Shown here: in pieces, positions 1 through 9,586 of the stretch
How positions within the stretch are numbered: the stretch's first letter is position 1
Layout of the letters: every line of letters starts with the position of its first letter
Source: Alistipes provencensis
Lineage (GTDB): Bacteria > Bacteroidota > Bacteroidia > Bacteroidales > Rikenellaceae
Length of the DNA stretch: 64,000 bases
Reading direction: 5' to 3'
Assembly: GCF_900083545.1 (NCBI RefSeq)
Contig: NZ_LT559262.1
Location: 1,712,397 to 1,776,396 of the forward strand
The notes under the pieces: generated by a model
What the model was told of the DNA's origin: nothing
Databases searched by the model: none
The model's input: the letters and a program-made list of their open reading frames with translations, nothing else
Program-made: the position numbers and the translations under genes

Positions 1-2195
1 TGTCCGTAGAATTTGCTTTGCAGGTAGGCGTAGGCTTCGATGAACTCGTCGGGAAACCGGATTGCGCCCCGGCTGCGGTATAGTGCGTCGGTAATGAGGT
101 AGTCGTAGAGCAGCGATACCTGCGGCATGATGTGGTTGTAATGGAACGAGTTGACCCCTAATTCCTTGTGTCCGCGCAACGGATAATCCTCCTTTTCGTA
201 GATCGTCGTGCGGGCCGTGTTGATGTGGTAGCCCGGGAAGTTGCGGTAGCGTCCGACGATGGCGTTCTTGGCGATCAGGGCTAGGAAATCGTCACCCGTG
301 TAGTGGGCCAGTCGTACGAACCAAGCGGCGTAATTGGCCATGAAGATAGCGCGGTGTCCCGTGCAGGTCCCCGACGATTCGGGGGTGAGTCCGATTTCGG
401 AGAGTCGCCACGCGGGGGTCTCTTCCCGCGGGGCATCCATGCGGGCGTGTCCTTTCTGTTTGAGATAGGCGTAGTTCGGGGCTTTGCCGTCGGGGTTCAC
501 GACGATGTCTGTGTCGGGAACCTGCGGGCAGTACCAGATATACTGGGTGTAGAGCCGTGCGCCGCGGTGAGATGCTTCGAGGTAACGCTTTTCGCCCGTC
601 GTTTCATAAAGTTCCAGCAGGTCGATCCACTTGGGGGCGAAACCCGTCCAGAAGAAGAAGCCTCCGGCCGCAGGGTCCGAGAAATCGGACGCCGGGGTGT
701 CGATGCGGGCTGCGATATAGGCATCGGCGCCGCGCATGGCTTCGTTCAGGTAGGCTGTGTCGAGCGTGGCCCGGTAGAGGTGCAGGGCGTTTTTCCAGGT
801 GCGGCCCTCCTCCCGGACATCGAGGTTGCGCACGCGGCTTTTGCCGTATTCCTGTCCGGCGAGGCGCACGAGGAACGGGTCTTTGCGCTGGAGGATGTTG
901 TAAAGTGTCGTCAGTTCCGAAATGGGGGCGCAGGGGCCGTCGAGCTTGCGCGACGGGTACTGGATGCGCTGCGTCGAGTCGGCCGAAAAGAGGAATTTCT
1001 CGCGTGAGAGCATGTATTCCAGAATGGGGTAGGCGCGTTTTTCGTAAACGGCTTCGTTGTCGTTCAACAGGGCGATTTCCAGCGGGTTGAGCGCCGAGAC
1101 ATTCTTCACGGCGCCCGGCACGTCGGTCGAGTAGGCGCATCCCTTCTGCTCGTCGATGAACCAACTGTAGCGGCTCATCGTGTAGCCGATGATGTTGGAG
1201 ATGGTGCTGTTGAGCGTCGAAATGTCGTTGCGTCGCAGGTCGCGGAAGGCGTAGATGCGTTCGGCGGTGCGCTGTACGGCATCGGTCGTGTTGCCTTTGC
1301 AGGCGAACAGCAGTGCGTTGAAGCGGTAGATGTCCCCCGCTGTCATTTTCGACTCCGCGCCGCCCGGAACGGGGGCGAAAAGCATCGGTGCGGCCTTGCC
1401 GTCGGCCGTGCGGAGCGCGATGCAGAAGCGGCTGTTCTCGGCGGTGGGCAGCGGGTTGAAGGGAAATTCCGTGGGATGGGCCACGATGCCGCGGCTTACG
1501 CCGTCGGTGGTGACGAACGCCGACGGCACCGGGCAGCGGAACGCCAGCGTGGCATAGCTGCGGTCGGGGAAGCGGCGCTCCTGCCAGATCATCGGCTGCC
1601 ACAGCTCCGCGACGCGTGCCGTATCGGTCGCCTCGTAGCCGGTGAACCCCACCGAATAGTAGCCGCCGGCCTTGGGCCGCAGCGTGCAGGAGAGCATCGG
1701 GCAGCCCGACACGGAGTCGACGCCCAGTTCGGCTTCGAGTGCGAAAAGCTCGTGCTCGGGGTAGGTGAAGCGGATTTTCCCGTCGTCGGCAACAGCCCCG
1801 GAGGGGTGCATTTCGATATTCTCGCCGATGTTGAAGAGCGAGAAGGTGCGGGATTCGACGGCTCCTTCGAGGATACTCGTGTCGAATCCGTCGCCGACTT
1901 GGTCGTCGGTGCGCTCGACACGCCGGGCGTCGCCGCTCTCCGAACGCCATGTTGCGGCATTGTACAGCACGTTCTCGATCCCTGCCGGACGCATTTTCAG
2001 CTCCGGGTCGCGGGGCGTGCGGATGATTGTGAAAACCGGGACATAGCTGCTCTTCGTGCCGTCCGTCCGGAAGGTGATCGTGCCGTTGGGTGCGACGCCG
2101 ACATTGCCGTCCGCCGCCGGGAGGTGCATCGACGGGCCGCAGCCTGCCAGCCATAAGGTTGCGGTCATTGCCGCTGTCATCAATCCGTATTTCAT
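1..2195 (-). CDS. six-hairpin-type lipoprotein, probable glycan-processing enzyme (3' end outside window)
   Basis: The frame stays open from ATG 2195 to the left edge, so about 731 residues are visible and the C-terminus is missing. The N-terminus is a lipoprotein signal ending in LAGC, which predicts a lipid-anchored envelope protein. After a beta-rich first half (about residues 25-330) comes a helical-repeat region with phrases such as 'YLNEAMRGADAYIAARI' and 'YLEASHRGARLYTQY', typical of six-hairpin glycosidase and lyase barrels. The same architecture is seen in the gene just upstream, so the two look like distant paralogues. The start lies 1 nt after the upstream stop, implying translational coupling at the end of the susCD operon. 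No family-specific catalytic residues were recognised, so hydrolase or lyase activity is inference. Confidence 0.72.
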   Translation of the reverse strand, partial: MKYGLMTAAMTATLWLAGCGPSMHLPAADGNVGVAPNGTITFRTDGTKSSYVPVFTIIRTPRDPELKMRPAGIENVLYNAATWRSESGDARRVERTDDQVGDGFDTSILEGAVESRTFSLFNIGENIEMHPSGAVADDGKIRFTYPEHELFALEAELGVDSVSGCPMLSCTLRPKAGGYYSVGFTGYEATDTARVAELWQPMIWQERRFPDRSYATLAFRCPVPSAFVTTDGVSRGIVAHPTEFPFNPLPTAENSRFCIALRTADGKAAPMLFAPVPGGAESKMTAGDIYRFNALLFACKGNTTDAVQRTAERIYAFRDLRRNDISTLNSTISNIIGYTMSRYSWFIDEQKGCAYSTDVPGAVKNVSALNPLEIALLNDNEAVYEKRAYPILEYMLSREKFLFSADSTQRIQYPSRKLDGPCAPISELTTLYNILQRKDPFLVRLAGQEYGKSRVRNLDVREEGRTWKNALHLYRATLDTAYLNEAMRGADAYIAARIDTPASDFSDPAAGGFFFWTGFAPKWIDLLELYETTGEKRYLEASHRGARLYTQYIWYCPQVPDTDIVVNPDGKAPNYAYLKQKGHARMDAPREETPAWRLSEIGLTPESSGTCTGHRAIFMANYAAWFVRLAHYTGDDFLALIAKNAIVGRYRNFPGYHINTARTTIYEKEDYPLRGHKELGVNSFHYNHIMPQVSLLYDYLITDALYRSRGAIRFPDEFIEAYAYLQSKFYG

Positions 2196-2196
2196 C

Positions 2197-4770
2197 TTAT
2201 TTGCGTGTTATTTCCCATAGTTTAATTCCGAATCCGTCGATCGTGCAGGGTGTCGCTTCCGTGTCCGAGAGCCGTTCGGTTTCCGGTGTCAGGGCGCGGA
2301 TATGGCCGATACCCTGCCAGCCGAGTTTCGTGACGTCGAGTGTGATCCGGCCTTGGTTTGCGTGGGCCGAACTGCCCAGCAGGACGACATAGAGCCGCCG
2401 GCCGTCGGTCGAAAGCGCCGTCAGGCAGTCGAGGTCGGGACACCCCGTGCGGACGAGCCCCGGGCGGAGGATCAGGTCGGCTTCGTGTTTCCCGATGCGT
2501 CCGGGGGCGAACCCCGTGATGCGCTGCGGCCCGACCTTGGGAGTCACGAACCCCCGGGGAAAGGCGATCAGCCTTTCGCTGCGGCATTCGGCTTCGCTGA
2601 GCAGGTAGTCGACGATCCATCCCAGCTGCCACCAGGCATGATGCGGGAAAGGTCCCGGGCCGCGGTCGAACTGCGACCAATAGTAAGTGGCGATCTTCGT
2701 GCCGGGGTTGAGGAACTCCTCCCGGGCGATGGCTGCCGTGCGTGCCAGATCGGCGAAAAGACTGTCGCCGGTCATCGCCGCCAACCGGGTATAGAGTCCG
2801 CAGTGGCTCGTCAGCAGGATGGGACCGCTCTTGGTCGCTGATCCCGTGCTTCCGCCGTGTTCGAAACAAAGTCCCGTCTGACTCAGTTGCCAGTCGCGCA
2901 GTTCGCGGCCTTTCAGCCGGACGGGAGCATCCTCCGAGCGTGCGTGGGTGTAAATGGAGCAGGCGTAGAGGCGTGCCGCGCGGACGGCCGCATCGAAATA
3001 ACGTTTATCCCCGCTCGCTTCGTATGTTTCGAGCAATGCTTGGGCGCTTTGCACGGTGGCGAAGTCGTTGATGAAACGGGCATCGCCGCAAACGCCGAGG
3101 AACCGGCCCCGGTCGACGGCATGCGCGACATACCAGTCGGCACCGCGGAGCGCCGCATCGAGGTATCTCCGTTCGCCCAGGATGCGGTGGGCGACCAGCA
3201 GTCCGTAGAACGTGGGACGCAGGTCTTCGAGGTCGGTGAAGAGCGCCTTGCCCGTGAGTTTGTCATAGGCCACGTCGAAACTGCCGTCCGGATGTTGCAG
3301 CGAGAGCAGCAGATCGGCGCCTTCGCGCAGTTTCTCGCGCAGCAGTGTGTCCTGCGGTTCGAAGAGCAGGATGTTGCCGATGTCGATGAGCGTGTAATAG
3401 GTGATGCCGATCGGTTCGATGTGGCTGCCCCACTCCTCGACGAATATCCCCTTTTTCGACAGGTAATACTGCCCGAGCGCCGCTCCGCGGTTGCGGTCGC
3501 CGTGCCCGCCCTGCTGCATGAGTTTGAAATTGCGGATGTAGGGCAGGCGTCCGTAGCGGAGCAGACTGTCGCCGGTCATCGCCGCAAGCATCCACACCGC
3601 ACCGGCGTCGGCGTTCTTCATGGCATCTTTCTCCGAACCGACGACGCTGCCCAGATAGGCCTGCGCGCCGATCTCGACGCCTTCGCAGCGCTCCGTGCGC
3701 CAGAGCGAGAGCGAATCGTCGCAGACGTAGCGGTAGATCGCCTCGATCCGGTCGGTGAGCGAGAACCGGGAACGTCGCAGGGCGAGTTCCTCTTTCAGCC
3801 CGTAGATGTCGTAAACGGCATGTTTGAAAACCGCGTACCAGTCGGCGCGTCGCAGGGTGTAACGGAATGCGAAACGGGTTTGGCCGCCTGCTTCGAGCCA
3901 TGAACCCTCTTCGCCGAGCACCGGGTGCCAGACCGTGGGGCAGAGCCGTCCGTCGCGTGTCATGTGCGAAAGTCCCGTGCGCCAGCATTCTCCGTGCGTG
4001 CGCCGGTCGTTCTCGTAGGGCTTTCGGTCGTAACCCGGCTCCGGAATGACGGCCAGCGTGAGCCCCTGCCTGTCGGTCAGCAGCGAGGCCATTGTGGTCA
4101 CGGTGTTTTCGTTGCAGACCACCGGCAGGTGCGGCAGCCCCTGACCATACATATAGGCCAAGTGAAAATCGGGTTCGATAGCGTCGCCCTGAAAGAATCC
4201 CGGAACGCATCCCCATGCCAGTTGTTCCTCGGGGAGCGTGGCCGTTGCCGGGGTCGAGAGCGAATAGTAACCCGCCCGCGCGGCGGTGAAAGTCGTCCTG
4301 ACGCACAGGTCGCCCGGATGGGCCGCGTCTGCCCACCATTCGGCCGTGAGCCGTCCGGGTTCGCCCGCGGCTTCGAAACGGAGGGTGTCGCCGTTTCGGT
4401 GCATCTCCTCCGGCACGAGCCGAAAGGCTTCGCCCGCACGGTTCAGCGGCACGGAGGAGGTTGCCTTGCGGTAGCTCGGGGCGATGCAGTGGAAACGGTC
4501 GATGTCGAAGCACAGCGTGTCGCCGCCCCGGTTGACGACAATTTCTCCCTCCTTCGACGGCGCTTCCGGTGTGTAGAGCACGGTGTAACTGCCGTCAGGA
4601 ATACCCCAGATAAACGTCTGCCCGCCGTCGCGGAGCTCCATTTTCCGGGGCTTCCAGCCTTCGCTGCTTTTCTGCCATGAAATGCCGATCCGGGAATCGC
4701 CGATGCGCGGACCGCTTCCGAAGAGGGTCAGCGGACCGAGGAGGGCGAGTATGCAGAGTGCTTTTTTCAT
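2197..4770 (-). CDS. large secreted six-hairpin-type protein, probable glycan-active enzyme
   Basis: An 857-residue protein with an N-terminal signal peptide (MKKALCILALLGPLTLFGS) and no lipobox cysteine, so probably periplasmic or exported. Residues about 20-330 are beta-rich. Residues about 340-720 are a helical barrel with repeated motifs ('RYLDAALRGADWYVAHAV', 'RYFDAAVRAARLYACSI') that resemble six-hairpin glycosidases. A beta-rich C-terminal tail follows. It lies second to last in the LacI-flanked operon, 77 nt downstream of susD, which suggests it degrades the imported oligosaccharide. It shares its plan with the neighbouring partial gene. The exact glycoside hydrolase or lyase family cannot be assigned by eye. 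Confidence 0.75.
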   Translation of the reverse strand: MKKALCILALLGPLTLFGSGPRIGDSRIGISWQKSSEGWKPRKMELRDGGQTFIWGIPDGSYTVLYTPEAPSKEGEIVVNRGGDTLCFDIDRFHCIAPSYRKATSSVPLNRAGEAFRLVPEEMHRNGDTLRFEAAGEPGRLTAEWWADAAHPGDLCVRTTFTAARAGYYSLSTPATATLPEEQLAWGCVPGFFQGDAIEPDFHLAYMYGQGLPHLPVVCNENTVTTMASLLTDRQGLTLAVIPEPGYDRKPYENDRRTHGECWRTGLSHMTRDGRLCPTVWHPVLGEEGSWLEAGGQTRFAFRYTLRRADWYAVFKHAVYDIYGLKEELALRRSRFSLTDRIEAIYRYVCDDSLSLWRTERCEGVEIGAQAYLGSVVGSEKDAMKNADAGAVWMLAAMTGDSLLRYGRLPYIRNFKLMQQGGHGDRNRGAALGQYYLSKKGIFVEEWGSHIEPIGITYYTLIDIGNILLFEPQDTLLREKLREGADLLLSLQHPDGSFDVAYDKLTGKALFTDLEDLRPTFYGLLVAHRILGERRYLDAALRGADWYVAHAVDRGRFLGVCGDARFINDFATVQSAQALLETYEASGDKRYFDAAVRAARLYACSIYTHARSEDAPVRLKGRELRDWQLSQTGLCFEHGGSTGSATKSGPILLTSHCGLYTRLAAMTGDSLFADLARTAAIAREEFLNPGTKIATYYWSQFDRGPGPFPHHAWWQLGWIVDYLLSEAECRSERLIAFPRGFVTPKVGPQRITGFAPGRIGKHEADLILRPGLVRTGCPDLDCLTALSTDGRRLYVVLLGSSAHANQGRITLDVTKLGWQGIGHIRALTPETERLSDTEATPCTIDGFGIKLWEITRK

Positions 4771-4847
4771 CGTTGCGGCTGTTCGGGTTTATGGCAGACA
4801 AGCAGCCGGGTCGGGACTGCTTGTCTGTACGTTCGGTGAACCGGCGT

Positions 4848-6467
4848 TTAGTAGCCGGGGTTCTGGTCCGGGGCGTTGATGAAGGGATTGGTATTGATCT
4901 CGTTCTGCGGGATGGGCCACAGGTAATCCCGGTTGGGGTTGAACGAACGCGTGTCGACCTTGTAGGGAATGTACTTCGGCGGGTTGAGGCGCACGTCCTG
5001 ATACTTGTAGCCGTAGGCGTCGGTCATCACCTCGGGGCCGATCCGCCAGCGGCGGATGTCCGAAATGCGGGTGCCCTCGAAAGCGAATTCGACACGGCGT
5101 TCGTGGCGAATGATGGCCCGCAGTGCGGTGGCGTCGAGATTCGTGCCTTCGACATCCTCGACCTTCGGCATCATCACCGAGGGGCGCTGGCGCACACGGT
5201 CGATCAGTCCGCGGACTTCGGCTTCGTCGAACGTTCCCGACTCCACGAGCGCCTCGGCACGCATCAGCAGCACGTCGGCGAAACGGATCAGGATGATGTT
5301 ATGCTCCGAGTTGTTCTTCTCGGTCTCGGTGTAGTCGTTCCACTTGCGGATTTTCATGCCCGTATAGTTCGAAGAGCTCGGGAGGAATACCGTGCCGCGG
5401 CCGTTGTCCGTACCCGGCATGATGATCGACTGGTCGAGGCGCGGATCGCGGTCCTTGTAGGGATAGGTCGAATCGAAAGCCGGGTCGGCGCTCTCGTAGA
5501 GCTGCGTCTCGGCGTTCCAACTTACGGGATAGCCGTTCTTGGTGTAGTAACACTCGGCGAGCGCCGCCGTCGGACAGTAGGAGTTCCACTCGTAGGTGAA
5601 GGTGTAGAGCTGATGTGAAAGCCCCTGCGAATAGGCGTTCTTCATGTACTGGATGTCGAAGATCACCTCGCTGTTGTTCTCGTTCTGGGGCAGGAACAGC
5701 TCCCGGTAGCGGGGATAGAGGTCGTAACGGAGCGCGCCGTTCTCGTCTTTGAGGTCGATCACCTCTTTGAGCGTTTCGGCTGCTTGGGCGTACATCCCGT
5801 TGTAGAGCTCGATCTTGCCTTTGAGGGCCAGTGCGGCGCCGCTCGTGGCGCGGCCCGTGTCCTCGGCGGCATAGGTTACGGGCAGGTGTCTGGCCGCTTC
5901 CTCCAAGTCGCCGAGGATCTGCTCCACGACCTGCGCCTTGGGCGTGCGGGGCTTGCTGTCGGCCAGATCGACCTGCTCGAGGTACATCGGCACGTCTCCG
6001 AAGAAATCGATGAGTTCCGAGTAGAAATACGCACGCAGGAAGAGCGCCTCGCTGCGCAGCCGATCCTTGATGTTGGTGGCCGGGACAGTTATCTCGTAGC
6101 AGTGGTCGAGCCAAGCCAGCAGGGTGTTGGCACGCGAGATTCCGCGGTAGCCGCGGCTCCAGAAGTTCAGCGCATAGACGCTCGACGAACCGTGGGTGCC
6201 CTGTCCGAACTCCTGCGTGTTCTGGTTGCGCGAATAGTTGTACATGTTGTCCGACATGCAGTCGAAGTCGATGGCGTAGGTGCGGCCCTTGACCGGTTCG
6301 AGGGCGGCGTTGTAGATGCCGTTGACGGCGATGACGGCGTTCTCCTGCGAAGAGAAGAAGGTGGCGGGGTCGAGTGCGTCCTGCGGTTCGCGTATCAGGT
6401 AATCCGCGCAGGAACCCAGCATGAGCGCCGAACTGACGAGTGCGACTATTTTATGATAAGTTTTCAT
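4848..6467 (-). CDS. SusD/RagB-family outer-membrane glycan-binding lipoprotein
   Basis: A 539-residue SusD homologue. It has a lipoprotein signal (LMLGSCADYLI), an N-terminal TPR-like region with 'REPQDALDPATFFSSQENAV', the family's 'RSEALFLRAYFYSELIDFFGDVPMYLEQ' segment, and the usual C-terminal ending 'LWPIPQNEINTNPFINAPDQNPGY'. SusD proteins form the lid of the SusC transporter at the cell surface and bind the oligosaccharide. It begins 18 nt after the susC stop. Both ends match the family, so it appears complete and intact. Confidence 0.95.
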   Translation of the reverse strand: MKTYHKIVALVSSALMLGSCADYLIREPQDALDPATFFSSQENAVIAVNGIYNAALEPVKGRTYAIDFDCMSDNMYNYSRNQNTQEFGQGTHGSSSVYALNFWSRGYRGISRANTLLAWLDHCYEITVPATNIKDRLRSEALFLRAYFYSELIDFFGDVPMYLEQVDLADSKPRTPKAQVVEQILGDLEEAARHLPVTYAAEDTGRATSGAALALKGKIELYNGMYAQAAETLKEVIDLKDENGALRYDLYPRYRELFLPQNENNSEVIFDIQYMKNAYSQGLSHQLYTFTYEWNSYCPTAALAECYYTKNGYPVSWNAETQLYESADPAFDSTYPYKDRDPRLDQSIIMPGTDNGRGTVFLPSSSNYTGMKIRKWNDYTETEKNNSEHNIILIRFADVLLMRAEALVESGTFDEAEVRGLIDRVRQRPSVMMPKVEDVEGTNLDATALRAIIRHERRVEFAFEGTRISDIRRWRIGPEVMTDAYGYKYQDVRLNPPKYIPYKVDTRSFNPNRDYLWPIPQNEINTNPFINAPDQNPGY

Positions 6468-6485
6468 CTTTGTCCGTGTTTTGTG

Positions 6486-9400
6486 TTAGAAACCGATGTT
6501 GAGGCCGAAGTTGTAGATGCGTATCTGGGGATAGACCTCCGATGCGATGTTGGTCGAGGGACGCTCGGGGTCCCATCCCGGGAAGTTGGTGAGCGTCCAT
6601 GCGTTCTGGATGCCGGCATAGATGCGCACCTTCGACATGTGCAGTTTGGCCGTCCAGCGCACGGGCAGCGTGTAGCCCAGCTCGATGTTCTTCAGGCGCA
6701 GGAACGAGGCGTCGTAGATGTAGTAGCTCGAACGGGTGTTGGCCGTCTTCGAATCGTAATTCATGCGCGGGTGGCGGTTGGTCGGGTTCTCGGCCGTCCA
6801 GCGCTTGTCGACCATGTCTTTCCAGACGTTGCCGTTGTCGTTGTAGAACGGCACGACCATCGGACCTTGGTTGTACATGTCGCGGCCCAGCACCGTCTGC
6901 CAGAACATGTTGAAGTCGATACCCTTCCAGCCCCAGTTGAGGTTCAGCGACATCGAGACGTCGGGGAACGGGTCGCCGATGATGGTCCGGTCGTAGTCGA
7001 GGTCGATTTTGCCGTCGGGCTTGCCGTCGGGGCCCGAGAGGTCGGCGAATTTCAGGTCGCCGGGGCGCGGACTGCCCTCGCTCGGCACGGGCCGTCCTTC
7101 TTTGAGCTTGTAGACACGATCCTGCAGGGGCACCGAGGGGTCGCTGTCGTTTTGCCATGTGAAGTCGTCGAACTGGTAGACGCCGGCCATCCGGTAGCCG
7201 TAGTAGGCGCCCACGGGATGACCCTCCATCTGGACGATGGGCAGTGAGGCGTGGATCACGGGGCTGACGCCTTTCAGGTCGAGGATCTTGTTGCGCAGGA
7301 ACGTGGTCGTGAACGTGGCGTCGACATACATTTTGTTGCGGTAGGTCTGGCGGTAGTTGAGCGTCAGTTCGAGACCCTTGTTCTCCATGCTGCCGGCGTT
7401 CTGGTAGGGACCGCCGTTCACGTTGCCGATCAGCGACGGTGGAATGGGCAGTTTCATCAGGATGTCGGTGGTCTTCTTGTAGAAGATGTCGGCCGTCAGC
7501 GAGAAGCGGTTCCAGATGCCGATGTCGAGACCGATGTTGGTTTGCTCGGAGGTCTCCCACGAAGTGTCCTTGTTCGAGAGTTCGGTGATGGCGGCGCCGG
7601 CCACCTGCGTGCCGTTGAAGTCGTAGTAGCTGTCGGTCGAGAGGGTCGGGTACCCGGTGTAGTTCGAGGAGATATACTCGTTGCCGAGGCGTCCCCACGA
7701 CACGCGCAGCTTGAGGTTGTTGATATACTCGGTCACGCCGGAGTTCTTGAAGAAACTCTCTTGGGAGATGCGCCATCCGGCGGCCACCGACGGGAAGAGA
7801 CCCCATTTCTTGTTGTAGAAGCGCGACGAACCGTCGTAGCGGACGTTGACCTCGAAGAGGTAGCGGTCGTCGTAGGAGTAGTTTGCACGACCGAAGAGCG
7901 AACGGGTCGTGCGTTCGTTGATGGCGTTGTCGTTGACCTGCGTGGCGGGGTCGCCCATGTTCAGCGACGGGGTGAACGAGGACATGTTGTCGCGGCGCGC
8001 CATCTCCCATTCGTTGCGCCACCAGTACTGCGAGGCACCGACAAGTACCGAGAAGTCATGGCGGTCGATGCGTTTCTTGTAGTTGGCCGTAAGTTCGGTG
8101 GTCGTCGAGAGGGTCGTCGAGTTCTTGATCTCGATGAAGCTGGCCACCTTGTTCTGCACGTCGCCGTAGAGGTCGCCCACGGTGTAGATCGGGGCCACGA
8201 ACTGGTCGTTGCGCGAATTGAAGTAGACCGTGGCGAACGAGCCTTGGATTTTCAGCCCCTTGATGGGTTCCACTCCGGCGCTGATCTTTGCGGTCAGTTG
8301 GTTGGAGACGTTCTTCGTGCGGCCCCCGGCCTCGAGCTGTCCCATGTGGCGGCCGTAGAAGCCGTAGAGCCCGTTGTAGGCCTTGAAGATACTGGTGGGA
8401 CCCGCACGGTGGACGTCCTGAATGGTCTGGTTGGTGCCCATGGCCGTCGAGGTCATGTCCTTGCGGTAGCCCGAGAGGTTGAGCGTCGTGAAGAACTTGC
8501 GGTTGGTGGAGTACATGCTGAGGTTCGAGCGGAACGAGATCTTTTCGTTGTCAGTGCCCTTCAGCACGCCGTCTTGGTTGCCGTAGCCCAGCGAGACGCT
8601 GCTGTTGTAGTTCTTGCCGCCCATCGACATGCTCAGGTAGTGGTCGTGCATCGGGGCGATGCGGAAGTGGCGGAGGTAGTAGTTTACGGAGACCTTTTCG
8701 CCCGAGATGTATTTCTCGCGGTCGCTGTCGTAATTCTTGATCTCGCCGTTGTAGAGGAACATTTCCTCCTTCAGGTCGAGCCATTCGAGCACCTTCACCG
8801 GCTTGGGCAGCGCCGTGGTCTCCTGCAGCGAGAAGCTGCCGTTGTAGCTCACCTTGAGCTCGCCCGAACCTTCGCCCGATTTGGTCGTGATGAGCACGAC
8901 GCCGGCCGCCGCACGGTTGCCGTAGATGGCCGCCGACGAAGCGTCCTTCAGCACCGACATCGATTCGATGTCCTTGGGGTTGATTTGGTTGATGTCTCCC
9001 TCGACGCCGTCGATCAGCACCAGCGGTTCGTTGTTGTTGGCGATGGACGATACGCCGCGGATGCGGATCGAACCTTGGTCCTGTCCCGGCTGTCCCGAGT
9101 TCTGGACCACGTCGATACCCGAGATCGTACCCTGCAGGGCCATCGAGGCTTGGGTGATAGGACGGTTTTCGAGGTCCTTGACCGACACGTTCTCGGCCGA
9201 TCCCAGCAGGTTGACTTTCTTTTGCGTGCCGTAACCCACCTGTACGACCTCGACGGCGTCGAGCATCTGCTGGTCGGGCAGCAGTTTGATGATGTCGAAC
9301 TTGGCCTTGGGATCGTCGGCTTTCAGTTTGAGCGTCTTGTAGCCCATGAACGAGAAGGTGATCTCGCTCTTGGGGTTCGGAATCTTGATCGAATATGTGC

Positions 9401-9566
9401 CTTTGCTGCCGGTGATCGTTCCAGCACCCGTTTCCTGCACATACACGGTAACGCCCGACATGGGTTTGTCGTTCTCGTCGTGCACTACACCTTTGATCTC
9501 CCTGGGCTGTGCCATGGATGCCGTGATCGCGAAGAGCATCACCAGGGTCATGTAGATTTTTTTCAT
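6486..9566 (-). CDS. SusC/RagA-family TonB-dependent outer-membrane transporter
   Basis: ATG 9566 is chosen because it starts the signal peptide 'MKKIYMTLVMLFAITASMAQ'; the open frame upstream to 9737 lacks a signal sequence. The 1026-residue protein has a CarboxypepD_reg-like domain (about 25-105), a TonB-box region ('EVVQVGYGTQKK'), a plug with 'IRIRGVSSIANNNEPLVLIDGVEGD' split by family-typical insertions, and a 22-strand barrel ending in 'RIYNFGLNIGF' with terminal Phe. It imports an oligosaccharide using TonB energy together with the adjacent SusD. All domains are present, which makes it a useful reference for the shortened SusC at 43132. Confidence 0.95.
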   Translation of the reverse strand: MKKIYMTLVMLFAITASMAQPREIKGVVHDENDKPMSGVTVYVQETGAGTITGSKGTYSIKIPNPKSEITFSFMGYKTLKLKADDPKAKFDIIKLLPDQQMLDAVEVVQVGYGTQKKVNLLGSAENVSVKDLENRPITQASMALQGTISGIDVVQNSGQPGQDQGSIRIRGVSSIANNNEPLVLIDGVEGDINQINPKDIESMSVLKDASSAAIYGNRAAAGVVLITTKSGEGSGELKVSYNGSFSLQETTALPKPVKVLEWLDLKEEMFLYNGEIKNYDSDREKYISGEKVSVNYYLRHFRIAPMHDHYLSMSMGGKNYNSSVSLGYGNQDGVLKGTDNEKISFRSNLSMYSTNRKFFTTLNLSGYRKDMTSTAMGTNQTIQDVHRAGPTSIFKAYNGLYGFYGRHMGQLEAGGRTKNVSNQLTAKISAGVEPIKGLKIQGSFATVYFNSRNDQFVAPIYTVGDLYGDVQNKVASFIEIKNSTTLSTTTELTANYKKRIDRHDFSVLVGASQYWWRNEWEMARRDNMSSFTPSLNMGDPATQVNDNAINERTTRSLFGRANYSYDDRYLFEVNVRYDGSSRFYNKKWGLFPSVAAGWRISQESFFKNSGVTEYINNLKLRVSWGRLGNEYISSNYTGYPTLSTDSYYDFNGTQVAGAAITELSNKDTSWETSEQTNIGLDIGIWNRFSLTADIFYKKTTDILMKLPIPPSLIGNVNGGPYQNAGSMENKGLELTLNYRQTYRNKMYVDATFTTTFLRNKILDLKGVSPVIHASLPIVQMEGHPVGAYYGYRMAGVYQFDDFTWQNDSDPSVPLQDRVYKLKEGRPVPSEGSPRPGDLKFADLSGPDGKPDGKIDLDYDRTIIGDPFPDVSMSLNLNWGWKGIDFNMFWQTVLGRDMYNQGPMVVPFYNDNGNVWKDMVDKRWTAENPTNRHPRMNYDSKTANTRSSYYIYDASFLRLKNIELGYTLPVRWTAKLHMSKVRIYAGIQNAWTLTNFPGWDPERPSTNIASEVYPQIRIYNFGLNIGF

Positions 9567-9586
9567 AGGTTCTGAAGTTGGTTGGT